Positions 53,312 through 64,000 of a stretch of DNA of 64,000 nucleotides are shown one piece after another (the first letter of the stretch is position 1; every line of letters begins with the position of its first letter). This stretch comes from Zoroaster sp. YZ-2022. Lineage: Eukaryota; Echinodermata; Asteroidea; Forcipulatida; Zoroasteridae. Under the pieces are notes generated by a model. It was not told where the DNA came from, did no database searches, and saw nothing but the letters and a program-made list of their open reading frames with translations. The translations under genes and the position numbers were made by a program. The stretch spans positions 93,049,588 to 93,113,587 of the forward strand of contig CM055816.1 in the NCBI GenBank assembly GCA_029582265.1. The letters are read 5' to 3'.

Positions 53312-55707
53312 TACAGATTTTTAAGGCTTTGTGAGTTGTCCTGATCTATCAATAGGCAGGTCACACAAATTTTAATATTGTGCGTAAATCATTTCAAATG
53401 GATCTTAACTTGAAGGGCTTGATGAAAGAAACACAAATCTGAAGAAAAAAAATTTGAAATCGGACCTACCGTTCTTGAGTTATGGCAAATTAATGAGGTC
53501 AAAATTAAATACATGTAGCGGTTTTAATTTAGCCATTTTGGTCAAAAATGAGGAAATTTGAATATTTTACATTTTTACTTTTATATTTCAACATCAATTA
53601 GCAGATTTGGTCAATCAAGTTTTAAATTTTACCAATATTTGGGCAGGGAAATTAAAAAAATAAATAAATGCCACATTTCTTTTTTTAGTTTTGGACATAC
53701 GGCTCATTAATTTAAACATGGTCCATTATGCTATGCTCCCATCACGGGACAAGATGGATTTCGTGAAAAATGACTACGTCCAGCTAATTAATATGCATAA
53801 ATGCTCTAACTTGAGAACGGTTCATCTGACAAGCATGAACTTTGGCACAAGTATTGTTTGTACTAAAAGCTAAGTTTGGAACGCCTTGCCAGTGATCTGT
53901 TGAAAATAAAAAAGAAAAAAAATTAAAAATTCCATTTTTTCTCAAACTTCATGAACGCAACTTTATTCGTGTTTCCCATGATAAGTCAAAAAGTGTAAAA
54001 TTACAGAAATTAAGAAACTGAAACTCTGTGCCCCCTGCCTTTATTGAAAATTTTTAATAAGTCAAGGTAATTGAAAAAGAAAATATCGTTTTTCCATAAG
54101 TGAAAAATTCCTTTTAAATTTTAAACAATACATGTTGGAAACAAAGCTAATTTTATGATGAAAACTTTTGCCTTTTTTAAAATTTAATTTTAATAACCAC
54201 TAAACCAGTATAAAAAAAATCTAAATTACGGGGAGTAACACTACAGGATAGAACAGCCGACAAATCAATGACGGTGACGTATGCATTGCGTTTGTAGTTA
54301 CAAGATATCACGTGACTCCTTACATTGCCGTTTCGTTTATTGTGCGTGACCCCCATGCAGTATGAAAAACAACGTACATTTTTTCTGATTTTTTCCTCGT
54401 TTAATCTTATTTTCTGTGTTGAACTAGGATATATTTTACAAGATTGCAAGTAACTGCACACTTAAAAACAAAAAAATAACATGGAAGTCTATATTCCGAG
54501 AGCAGAAGCTCGAGTTCATCGCTGCTCTATCCTGACACGCGCTCGACTGCGTGAAAAAAATCCAACTCGTCGTCGTGGTCAGTGGTTTCCGAAACTGAAA
54601 AAAAAATCACGCATTCCTATGTTTGGCCTTTGATTTCGTAGCGTTCTTAATTGATTTTCTTTACAAACTATAAAGTAAAATAAAGTTCAACTCCTCTACT
54701 TTAACATAATTATTCCGAAATTTTATATTTTGAGGTATTTTTGGGGAAAAAGATTAATTCCTTATCAAATCGTCGTTTGCCACTCAGGGACGCCATTTTG
54801 AAAATTCTCGGAACATACCCATGAAAGCTTGGGCTTTTCCGAGACTATTTTTTTAGATTCTGGATCGCTTACGTTGACAGGAACGCATCGGAATCTACCA
54901 TTTTGCGAGGGCATAGGGGGGAACAAAAGCGCCCGGTGCTGAAGTCCCTCAACGATAAATGGTGCTTCCGATCGGAGGTGTTTTTCAAATGGTGTTTAGT
55001 ACAAGATTTTCGGACCCAATCAACCCCAAAAACACACGATGGAATGATAAAACAACATCACTATACTGGTATTTATTTCTTCATTTTATTGATATTTCAC
55101 ATCGTAATGTTACATGTCAAAAGTTAGCAATTTTTTCATACCGAGTGTATTTACGAGGAACGTGCACATGGTAAGCTGTGCTGTGAGTGTTTGACCTGCC
55201 TACTATCAAGATATTTCGTTTTCTGTCTTTAATTTGTTTTTGTTGATTGTTTGTGCTGTGATATTTTGAGATGTTGTAGTACTATTAGTCTAGGGGGGAC
55301 AATGAAAAATTTAAAATTGCTTATAGGAAGTTATGTTGGAATTTTTCTTAAAGGGCTTGGTGAGTAGATTACAGAACACTTAATTTTAAAAATTGGTCAA
55401 GGCGTTACCAAGTTATGGTCCGATCAAGATTTCAGAATGTGCTGTTTCCCTAGACAACAAATGTCAAAAAAGCAACAATAAACAAAAAATGTTTTATACC
55501 ATCTCATTTATTTTATTTACACCTATCAAGCATAGAATTCACCTTTTCTTGTATGTATGTTGCCTATATTTGTCATATCAGTGGGGTTTTTTCCCAGAGG
55601 ATACATCACATTATGAAGATATAGCTCAGTAAAAAAGCTTAAAGTGCCAAAATGGGCCTTTTTAAAGCCGAAATCACAGTAAATTCTCAAAATTTGCATA
55701 TTTTAAC
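53312..55707. other. Long non-coding stretch
   Basis: AT-rich, with phrases such as TTCTTGAGTTATGGCAAATTA (53473) that look like fragments of dispersed repeats. A few short ORFs show no domain. Confidence 0.35.
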
Positions 55708-56524
55708 CCTCAAACGAGGGACCTTTTTGGTCGTAACGCAAATGCGTGACCCTGTCAGAAACATCTGACACACGGTTTTAATAAGTTAAGAGGGTTTCTT
55801 TGGCATTTCCCCAACGATTTTGTTATCTAATTGTGTTGTTTACATGTCTAGGTATTGCGGGAATTAATTTAAACTTATTTGTTTGTAAAATAAATTAATA
55901 ATTAATTGAAAAAATTATTAAATTGTTTACTGGTGGACGCCATGTTCAAGAATGAACATGTATGGCCCTCCTTGTAGCATGCAAGCCAAGCCACATGGCT
56001 TATTACACAACTGTTTATTGTGCAACATTGCGCAAGCTATTGTCACAAGCCCCTGTAATAAACTTAGAAACCTGGCACAATTGTTTACATACTTGAAACA
56101 AGCCACATACCCACTCTAGTACATGTATGTCTTGAAAGAAAGGGGGGGGGGGGCATTACAACTTACACTGTAGGCAAGAGATCAAAAGATAATTATCTAC
56201 TACTAGCCCAGTGACTGAACAGATGGTTCCACTTATCACTGGACCAGTTCGAAGTGTATTCAATTCCCCATGCATCCAACATGCATTGATGTTGTACACA
56301 GAGCATGCTGTCAAAATTTGTGCACAAACGATACTGGCAGAATTGTTCGATGCCCCTCCCGACAACATCACTGACTCCTGTTGAATGAAACCCCCTGTAG
56401 GATGTGTGTTATGGTCCAGCTTGAGATATCATTGACTGATAAGTGGGTGGTGTTTATTATTTGTTTAGGGGAACGAAAATACTGACTTGTGGATGAGAAT
56501 TCATCCATCGTACCTCGTTTGAGG
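55708..56524. repeat. Possible TTAA element with self-complementary ends
   Basis: The left end TTAACCCTCAAACGAGG and the right end CCTCGTTTGAGGTTAC are inverted copies. Each end is itself a small hairpin (CCTC, GAGG). The right TTAA has become TTAC. A run of 12 G is inside. Confidence 0.35.
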
Positions 56525-58204
56525 TTACTCAAATTTGGTCAGTGAGTAAACATTTGGATACCAATATACTCAAAGTAAAAGAAAAACAATTATAATAATT
56601 TCACAGGTAATTTAGGGTCAAAAGCCTTGTTTTTCAATAAACTAATTATATATGCATAACGTTATAAATAAAGACAATAATTTATAAATCTTGACAATAA
56701 TTTCAAATCTCCATTGTCCCAGTCCCACTTCAAAGCAAATGCTGTGCATGATCCAGTCAAAAAGTATGAATTTTCACCGATTTTTTTTGGTCTTTTTAGT
56801 AAATTTCTGTGTGAGGCCAGTGATATTTTTTTTTTAAATCCTTCAAACTTAAAAAAAAAAAAAAAATCATGTATTTTAACTTTATCATAGCTCTTATCTC
56901 CAAATTTAATAATCTGTAAAGTTGTTTTTGGGGGCAAATTGCATGAAAAAGTAAAATGTTAAAATTGATTTGCAGTTTCCCCATTGATTTGTGCACTGTT
57001 TTCTTCCCCATTGTTTATCCAAAAAAAGTGGCCTACTGCACATGCGCTGCACGATCGTATTGCATGCAATCCTCACACCACAAGTAGCCTACTGCACATG
57101 CGCATTACAATCGTATTGCAAACGCTATAGTTCATGCAGCATGCATGCACCGAATCGGCATTTCTTTCAAATCTTCTGATTAGAATAGCGATAAATTGAG
57201 ACAAAAAGAAATAATGTATTTACAAATAAATTCCACTTTATAACATGTTAATGTTCAGGAAATTGTAATCACCATCTTCCTCCAAAATCCTGGCAATTTC
57301 ATGTTGATTTTCGGGAGAAAGTCCGACACTTTTAACAAGTGATCGTAGATCTCTCTCGCTCGGTCAACTGCATCGTGTGTGTGACTCCGCGTTACCGTGG
57401 CGGTCGTGAAAAATTGCTTCCGTCTGAAGAAAAACGTGCGATTATATCTCGTATTATCTACTGGAAAATGACGTCCGATTTCATTCCAAGTTCATGTGGG
57501 GATGGATTATCATTCGTACTTTTGGTTTATGGTGCCGCGTTTTGCGAAATTGGCATTGTTTTTAAAATATGTTAAACGGATTTTCATCGATGTTTTCTGC
57601 ACCCCCCGACTCGCCTATCAATAACGCACACGTAGAAATCAGTTCCTTGCAAAATCAGTTCCCGCATTCGACTAGATACGACAACTGTTTCCGGGTAAAA
57701 TGTCAAGTTCAGATGCGTTGGTAACGTTGTTTCGAAACAAGCCGGGAGCGCGGGAGGTGGGAAATTCAGAATGCTATTTATCATGTATTTTAAAAATATT
57801 TTCGAATTTTTCTTTAGCATTCTAGTAAATAAAGGATTAGATTTTTTTATGATATCAAAAATAAGCTGCTTTCTTATGCTTGTTACGCCTTGTCTAGTGG
57901 GGTAAAACGGTGTGTTTGACGCACCTAGTATTACTGAATAAATAATCCAACCAAACCTACACCTTTTAAAGGGAAAGAATTTTCAATATCACCAACATTA
58001 CCTTCACTTTGCCACCACCTATAGTAGTAGCTAGGTTCTTATTGTTGAGCAAGTTACGCCCAATTTATAGGTTTCCTGCCAACTTACCCGATCACTGTCC
58101 CAAGCTGTTCTGGTTACAAGCTTTATGATCCCCCATAGGATCACTATACGTTGCCTAAGAATGTGATCTCCGTGCGTGATTTATAGGGGAGCATCAAGAA
58201 ACTA
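56525..58204. other. Non-coding stretch
   Basis: Contains a short direct repeat CTACTGCACATGCGC (57032 and 57089) and A-rich runs near 56850. No supported gene. Confidence 0.35.
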
Positions 58205-58208
58205 TTAA

Positions 58209-58558
58209 CCCTCCTATGCCCAGGCTGAAATTTGGCCCAGTAAGCACCGCACCCACAGACAGTCACTTGAGTATTTTTGGTTGCATTGCCAATTGTTCAC
58301 ACATGTGTATTTTTGTGCTGGAGTTAGTGGCAAAGCCAAACACACTGGGTATGTCCTACATAAGTTATATGCAGAGTCACACAGAGTTGTGTATGTACTG
58401 CATAAGTTAGCAGCAGACTCATATACAGTCGAGTGGTTTTGGTTTGACCTACCATAGCCACATGTCCTTGCATTTATTGGAGTGCACTGCACAAAGTCAA
58501 TGGATTGGGAGTTACGTACAAATTTTGAGTGTCTTTGATTGTTAAACCTATAGGAGGG
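58209..58558 (+). mobile_element. TTAA MITE, copy 1
   Basis: TTAA at 58205-58208 and 58559-58562; ends CCCTCCTATGCC and ATAGGAGGG are inverted repeats. Inside are AAATTTGGCCCAG near the left and AATTTTGAGTGTCTTTG near the right, both shared with copy 2. No transposase. Confidence 0.8.
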
Positions 58559-58562
58559 TTAA

Positions 58563-59493
58563 TAACCAGAAAAAAAAATGCCAAGGTCCACTTTAGAGGG
58601 GAAACAAATCTAACATTAACTCAGGCAACAGTATCAATCATTTTCAGTGTTATTAGTACACACTTTATGGCCAATACTTGGGTTATTTTGTCCACTGAAG
58701 GGGTGACTTTGCAAGGGCAACATCAGGAAGGCGATATTTAAACGTAAGAGGACAATTCTTTCCCTCAGTGGAACTTGGGCTTTTCTAAATTTGAGACAAA
58801 CTGGATGCAGAGAAAGTGACAGTTTACAATATTTTACTGCCCCGTTGGCCTTCTCATACTAGGCCGCGGTCGTTGACGTCAGTCGAGGACGATGTGTAGG
58901 GTTGACATATGTACAGTGTATCGTGACTGCCACACTAAAGCAATAATTAGTTAGAAAGTTGTTCGGATATATGAGTTCGTCTTTTCTTATTTCTTTGTAA
59001 AGGAATTGTACATCATCAATGCGATTGGAAACATTTTGTTTTTAAAAAAATAAGCAAATCGCAGTTTGGCACGAAAAAGGTCGTGGGTTGGAAATCGTTT
59101 TTTATTCAAGTTTGCCATTTGATTTAAACAAGTCACATAATTATACAGAGACACATTACGGTCAGATAAGTACAGATATAATACTTAACTTCCTTGCCCC
59201 AGTTTTTATTTTAAATCCAAATACATATTGAAATTACATTACTCTTAAAATGACTTAACAAAGATTTCTTTTGCAGACAAAATCCATAAAACTTTTTATG
59301 TAATCGGCTGCCTGTATTGACTGACACATTTAAGTATACCTCCATTAAAATAGAGCAGTGTTAATGTATGAAAGATGCCAATCGGCACCCTTTTTGAACA
59401 AATAAATTATAAGAAGAAATGTCTTTCAGGTACATTTTTAATTAAAAGATATAGGAAACGGAATTTTTTCAATTGTTAAACCATAAAAACTCA
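58563..59493. other. Spacer between the inverted MITE pair
   Basis: No gene or repeat that I can support. Confidence 0.35.
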
Positions 59494-59497
59494 TTAA

Positions 59498-59865
59498 CCC
59501 TCCTATACATGTAGGTTTAACACTCAAAGACACTCAAAATTTGTATGTCTCTCTTAACCCATTGACTTTGTGCAGTGCACTCAAATACGTACATGCAAGG
59601 ACATGTGGCTGTGTGATAGGAGGTCAAACCCAAAGACACTCAAAATTTGTATGTAACTCCCAACCCATTGACTTTGTGCAGTGCACTCAAATAAATGCAA
59701 TGGACATGTGGCTAGGATAGGTCAAACCAAAACCACTTGACAGCACATACACAGCTCTGTGTGACTCTGTGGTTTGACCTATTGGCAATGTAACCAAAAA
59801 TACTCAAGTGAGTGTCTGTGGGTGCTGTGCTGACTGGGCCAAATTTCAGCATGGGCATAGGAGGG
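59498..59865 (-). mobile_element. TTAA MITE, copy 2, inverted relative to copy 1
   Basis: TTAA at 59494-59497 and 59866-59869; same terminal CCCTCCTAT. Read backwards it follows copy 1, but one internal segment of about 95 bases (CCCATTGACTTTGTGCAGTG) is present twice, at 59568 and 59663. Confidence 0.8.
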
Positions 59866-59939
59866 TTAAGGTAGAAAATTGAGTTCGGGGAAAACGACAG
59901 AGTAAATTCCTGTTATTTCATCATTGATAAAATGTGGTG

Positions 59940-60180
59940 GGCCAAGGCTGAGTGGTTTAGCGCATCAGACTTGTGTTCTTATGGCCGTCAGAGTCGTCAG
60001 AATGTGGGTTCAAATCTTGGCCGCGACCGTGGTACTTTTGTCTCTTTGAGCAAGACACTTCACTGTACAGTGGGTATCTGTGAGTAGAGGTTCAAAGTTT
60101 AAGGATTGATATTGGCCCAATGATAAGTACTTCCTTTGGCAATTTGGCACTCTAAAATCCAATTGTTATTAAATCATTTT
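59940..60180 (+). repeat. tRNA-derived SINE (Ser/Leu type)
   Basis: An A-box-like GGCTGAGTGGTTTAGCGCAT and a B-box GGTTCAAATCT (60007-60017) with TTTGAGCAAGACACTTCACT following. The long variable-arm spacing suits a class II tRNA origin. Confidence 0.65.
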
Positions 60181-60374
60181 TCTTTTGATATGGGCACGCT
60201 AATAAGATAAGAATCATGAGAGATGTACAGAAACCGAGTGAAAGTTTCATCTCATTTCATTGTGGCATTAGTCGTGAAAGAATGAAAATACTTATTCATT
60301 CTGATAGCTAGAAAATTTATCACGGCCGTGATTGGTTTTAAATTTATAATACTTTTCACGATTAGTCAATAATA

Positions 60375-60835
60375 GAGAGGTTTCGCAAGTCTACGGATAC
60401 GGATACGGATACAACATTTTGTGTGTTCACGTGACGTGTAACCGTGGCGTCCATGTTTTGCATGGACGTTAACAACAGATACGGAAGTTCATACACGTAA
60501 GGAGAAAAACGGATACTGTTTTGCAGAATTTTAGTTGTATTTTTGTCCTAGATTAAAAACATCTCCCACGGCATTGCTTTTAATGGTATCATCCATGATA
60601 TAGATAGAAATGTGTTAGTCATTTGTAAGCAAAAAATTAGAAAAATGCAGTGTAGACAGGGTCTCCAGTTTTCGTCATGCTTGTTTGAAACTTTCTTTAC
60701 ACGCGTTTAACTTTAACGTTAGGCCAAATCCATTCCATGTGGGTCCGATTGCGAAACAAAATCTGATGCGCGTCCAACATGAATGGATACGATTATCATA
60801 GCTGTATCTGTATCCGTATGCTTGCGAAACCTCTC
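60375..60835. mobile_element. MITE with TA target duplication
   Basis: Inverted ends GAGAGGTTTCGCAAG, then a second matching block TACGGATAC; TA flanks both sides (60373-60374, 60836-60837). The left end has GGATAC three times in tandem. No transposase. Confidence 0.75.
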
Positions 60836-61603
60836 TAATAACAGCATATATCAGACACAATAATTTCTCAGGATATTTTTAGATTATAATTCAGTAATGT
60901 TGTATTCCTTTTAATTACCAAAAGTGTACATTCCCTCTAAGGACCTTTTTAAGGAACCGAAAGTCTTTTGTCCCTCATGTGTTTGTTCGTTACATCATGA
61001 GATGTACAATTTATTAAGTCGGATCAAATGCTCTTTCCCAGTTACAGTTGGTAACCAATTTATCTGTCAGTGATTCATATTATGTGACAATGAAGCTATT
61101 AGTTTTGGAGATAGTATTCTTTCTTAACTAGTTCGCGTCGGGAATAAAAAAGTTTTTCTGGGCCCCTGTGGCGGTTTTTTTCCCCCACACACATGTTAAT
61201 GGCAGCTTCCACAGCGGGTGGCCGGCACTTCCGAGCATGTCACCGGCACTTCTGAGCATGCATACAAATATTCCGGAGTTTCCTGTGGCGTGTTTAGACG
61301 CTCTCTGATCCGTGGTGCAAAATAAAATTGCGTGTATACACGGCCTCTGACGCGAACTGGTTAAATTCTTTGAATTCCTAAATTCCACATGAGTGAATAC
61401 TAAATATCAGAATACATTTTCCTGCAAAAAATACAATTTAACAATCCAAATCTTTCAAAGGTTTTTTGTTTAATGTATCTTGGGTTGACAGAGTAAGAAT
61501 ATTTGTAAAAGCAGTTTTGCCAACATTACTAATGTTGTACCTTCCCTTGAACAAACATTCAAATAATACAATATCAAAAACTGGTTTGTTTTTTTAAATA
61601 AAG
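60836..61603. other. 5' flank or intron of the NACHT gene
   Basis: No supported feature; a Pro/Ser-poor GC-richer patch at 61160-61330 has no recognised repeat. Confidence 0.35.
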
Positions 61604-61737
61604 GCCACAAGAAACAGAGATGGAATCATTTCAAGATAATTCAACTACTCTTACTCCAAATGTAACTCCAACTGCTGCAAGTGGATTTGTATTAAGTGAT
61701 GATGTGAAGTGGATTATATCTTTGTGTCTGACATTGT
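61604..61737 (+). CDS. TM-NACHT gene, Thr-rich stalk and start of membrane helix
   Basis: Acceptor AAATAAAG, donor TTGT/GTAAGT. It reads MESFQDNSTTLTPNVTPTAA and then DDVKWIISLCLTL. The Thr-rich part with N-S-T suggests an extracellular stalk, and the end is the first half of a transmembrane helix. The frame is open before the ATG, so exons further upstream are possible. Confidence 0.55.
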
Positions 61738-62042
61738 GTAAGTGAATTTTTTTTATGTATATTTTTATGTAATTATTCATTCATTACAGTGATTTAAACT
61801 AAAGAACCTGTGCAATAGAATTGTCTAAAATTGCAGATACATGCATGCTACTGCCTACTGGACAGATGAAACAATATGAATTGTCTTTTTTTTACTTCAA
61901 TGAAGATGATTCACATGTGTGATGTCATTTTCTTTTATTTTGTAAAATAAAATCTAAAATCTAAATTGATAATAACTTTACCATTTTCAAAACACACACA
62001 ATTTGTTACAATTAAAACTTGCATTTTCTTTGTTTCATACAG

Positions 62043-62102
62043 TTGCTATCTGTTTTGGAACTGGTATTTTCTATAAATGTCGGCGAAGGTGGAGATTTAT
62101 AA
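62043..62102 (+). CDS. TM-NACHT gene, membrane helix and stop-transfer exon
   Basis: Acceptor CATACAG, donor ATAA/GTAAGA; phases match. FAICFGTGIFY completes the helix and KCRRRWRF is a typical cytoplasmic stop-transfer. Confidence 0.6.
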   Translation: MLSVLELVFSINVGEGGDL

Positions 62103-62921
62103 GTAAGAACTTACTGCTCTTGTTTTATTATAAATACCACTGTACATGATTGGTAGATGATATATAGCACATTGACACAAGACACTCAGTAAAGATTAGA
62201 AGCCTTTTACTCCTTCAAGATTTTTGGAATCTCTTGCATGAAAAATAAGAAAATCACAAATACAAAGAAAGGGATTTTTTGGAAACATTTGCATGATACA
62301 TGTCCATATACGTGTACACGTACGGCCTGCATCACATGTTTGTATGTTTCTTAGAAGGGCACACATTAATCCCCGATATCCCAGTAGTGCATCCAGGCCA
62401 GGTAGGCTAGTCTAGGACTCTAGGTAGGCTAGTCTAGGCAAACCCAAATAATGTTTTATGAAAATATTTAAACAAAACCAAAATGTAACTCACTCCATTA
62501 AAATAATTTATTTAGGAACAATTATGCAGCTAGGGTTGTTATTAGTCATTTCAAGGTGATGTAATTGTTCATGAATACAACTTATGTAAATGAAGTATGA
62601 TGTTTTAGTATTTAAATTTTGTTCTGCTACAGGTATGGGGCCAGGGGTGCTCCAACCAACTTGTGTTGGAATGCCATGTCAAAACCGATAAAAGGAAAAA
62701 AACTTTTTCACATAGTGTGTATTCCTATTGCCTCCCCCTTTACACCCCCTTCCCTCTTCAATACCTTCTGACAGGCCAGCCTGTATTATATATTATTTAC
62801 ATGCATTTATCTTTATTTAGGATATTTTTTATTTCTAGTGAAAAATATCAGGATGCATGGCTAATTTATCACAGGACCAACAGAAACATTTTTACTAATA
62901 TTATATTACAACTTTTTTCAG

Positions 62922-62993
62922 GGCGACATCAAGAAACATCTGCATCTGCTGATGAAGAACTTCGGGACATTTTATCACCACATACATGTACAG
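62922..62993 (+). CDS. TM-NACHT gene, acidic linker exon
   Basis: Acceptor TTTTTTCAG, donor ACAG/GTAAAT; phases match. Peptide RHQETSASADEELRDILSPH, a juxtamembrane linker. Confidence 0.6.
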
Positions 62994-63486
62994 GTAAATT
63001 AAGAAATTGGTGCAGTAAATTATTCTCAATCATATAAAACCAAAATTCTCAAAAACTGGTCCAAAGTTCCCAAAATGTTTCAATTTTTTCTAAAAAATTT
63101 CAAAAAATGGTTTAATATTTATAAAACAATGAGAAAAAAATTGTGTAAATCCAAACCCAATTATGATGATTATGATTTTTACTCAGGTGAATGTAAGGTA
63201 TACTTTATTGCCTGTATTTATACACCACTGGCTAAATAATTTGAAGAATAATTAGCAGTCCTGTATAAAATCCAAACTAGCCCTGGACCCAGCATAGCTG
63301 TGGCTTCCTACTGTCTGGTTGTCTGACTTCATCCCTCTTTTCACAATAAATTTGATCCCAGCAACAATTACTATGCAAATTCTTTCAGTTTTGAATTCTG
63401 CATACATAGAATATAGATAATTAAGTTTTGTGGTTTAGTTTCTGGACTGTCTGTATAAAAGCAGTCTGTATTTTTATTGGTTGCAG

Positions 63487-63796
63487 ATCCAGCCCAAGAT
63501 GCTGCTGATAAGACTGAAGAGGCATTGAGAAGAAGACACATGACCACAGGTAGCTATGTACAGATGATCCCATGGGTGGATGATGATAAGATGCACATCA
63601 TGGACATCTTTACAAAGCTCATTTTACAAAATGATAATGATGTGGAAAAGCTTAAATCATGAGAATATATTCATCACTGAAACAGAAGAGGTCAATCTAA
63701 TAAAACCAATCATTTTAAATGGAACAGCTGGTATTGAGAAATCGACTATTATTGACAAAATGTCTTATGATTGGGCCATCAGATCCAGCAGTGTAC
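63487..63796 (+). pseudogene. TM-NACHT gene, start of NACHT domain, frameshifted and truncated
   Basis: Acceptor TGGTTGCAG, phase match with the previous exon. It reads DPAQDAADKTEEALRRRH, then YVQMIPWVDDDKMHIMDIFT, a pre-NACHT phrase common in invertebrate NLR-like proteins. After LILQNDNDVEK the frame shifts by one (about 63650) and continues in the next frame with PIILNGTAGIEKSTIIDKM, the Walker A loop of NACHT NTPases, followed by YDWA. The usual G before K is E here. From about 63797 the sequence becomes a repeat, so the domain is cut off. A real allele with a repaired frame elsewhere or indel error is possible. Confidence 0.65.
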
Positions 63797-64000
63797 TAAG
63801 CAGGCCTGGAATTTCACGGCGGCCACGACGGCCATTGCCGTCGTTGCCCTTTTAGTGGCCGTGATGCCCCTTGCAAATGAACCAATATCACGGCCAATTT
63901 TGCCATGCCCTTTTTCCCCATGGCCGTTGTGCCCATTTTGGACGATCATGCCAGCGCAATGCGTCTCGGCACGTTCCGTTCACACACAAATAAAAATTAA
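63797..64000. repeat. GGCC-rich dispersed repeat interrupting the NACHT exon
   Basis: Starts AGGCCTGGAATTTCACGGCG and contains many short inverted units (GGCCGTGA, TCACGGCC, GACGGCCATTGCCGTC). It is GC-richer than its surroundings and runs off the right edge. Confidence 0.5.

Noticed and set aside
53820..57830. Several 60-90 residue ORFs on both strands
   Set aside because: Low complexity, no domain, no phase-consistent splice sites; not reported as genes.

Overview
The window is animal nuclear DNA, AT-rich, with introns, many mobile elements and one 500-base run of N. The gene content (a ZU5-UPA-Death adaptor, a membrane-anchored NACHT gene, Polinton, Penelope-like and Ty3/gypsy elements, tRNA-derived SINEs) suggests a marine invertebrate, possibly a deuterostome such as a hemichordate, lancelet or echinoderm. 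I cannot name the species from sequence alone.

Region 1, 1-8.9 kb, is the right part of a decayed Polinton/Maverick (adintovirus-like) element. It has small virus-type ORFs, an intact-looking DDE integrase, and a converging protein-primed family B DNA polymerase. The polymerase gene is broken by frameshifts, by a LINE fragment near its C terminus and by a TTAA-flanked nonautonomous element near its N terminus. From 8.9 to 13.3 kb there is a possible solo LTR, a small MITE and a LINE with an internal deletion and C-terminal zinc fingers.

Region 2, 13.3-25.1 kb, is a locally duplicated gene neighbourhood. A three-exon gene for a 422-residue coiled-coil protein of unknown function (14331-16498) has a broken second copy (21.9-23.3 kb). 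Five copies of a short leader exon and several copies of small following exons are scattered through it.

Region 3, 25.1-46.7 kb, carries a multi-exon gene on the + strand whose exon phases agree from 25153 to 36052. It codes for an acidic/serine-rich N-terminal part, a ZU5 domain and a UPA-like region. A Death-domain exon at 46.5 kb ends in the assembly gap. Its introns hold several MITEs, a 146-base perfect palindrome, a mariner-like remnant, a Penelope-like fragment and a 9.2-kb Ty3/gypsy retrotransposon (36639-45850). The retrotransposon has nearly identical LTRs and a textbook -1 frameshift signal between gag and protease.

Region 4, 46.7-61.6 kb, is intergenic or intronic and full of repeats: SINEs, a Penelope-like remnant containing a complete hammerhead-ribozyme fold, a hAT-like MITE between two 1-kb direct repeats, and an inverted pair of TTAA MITEs. 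Region 5, 61.6-64 kb, holds the 5' part of a transmembrane gene with a cytoplasmic NACHT start. It has an altered Walker A motif and a frameshift, and it runs into another repeat.

The two recognisable host genes both belong to innate-immune or cell-death signalling families (Death adaptor, NACHT NTPase). Whether they work together is inference. Most of the remaining DNA is mobile-element sequence in various stages of decay.
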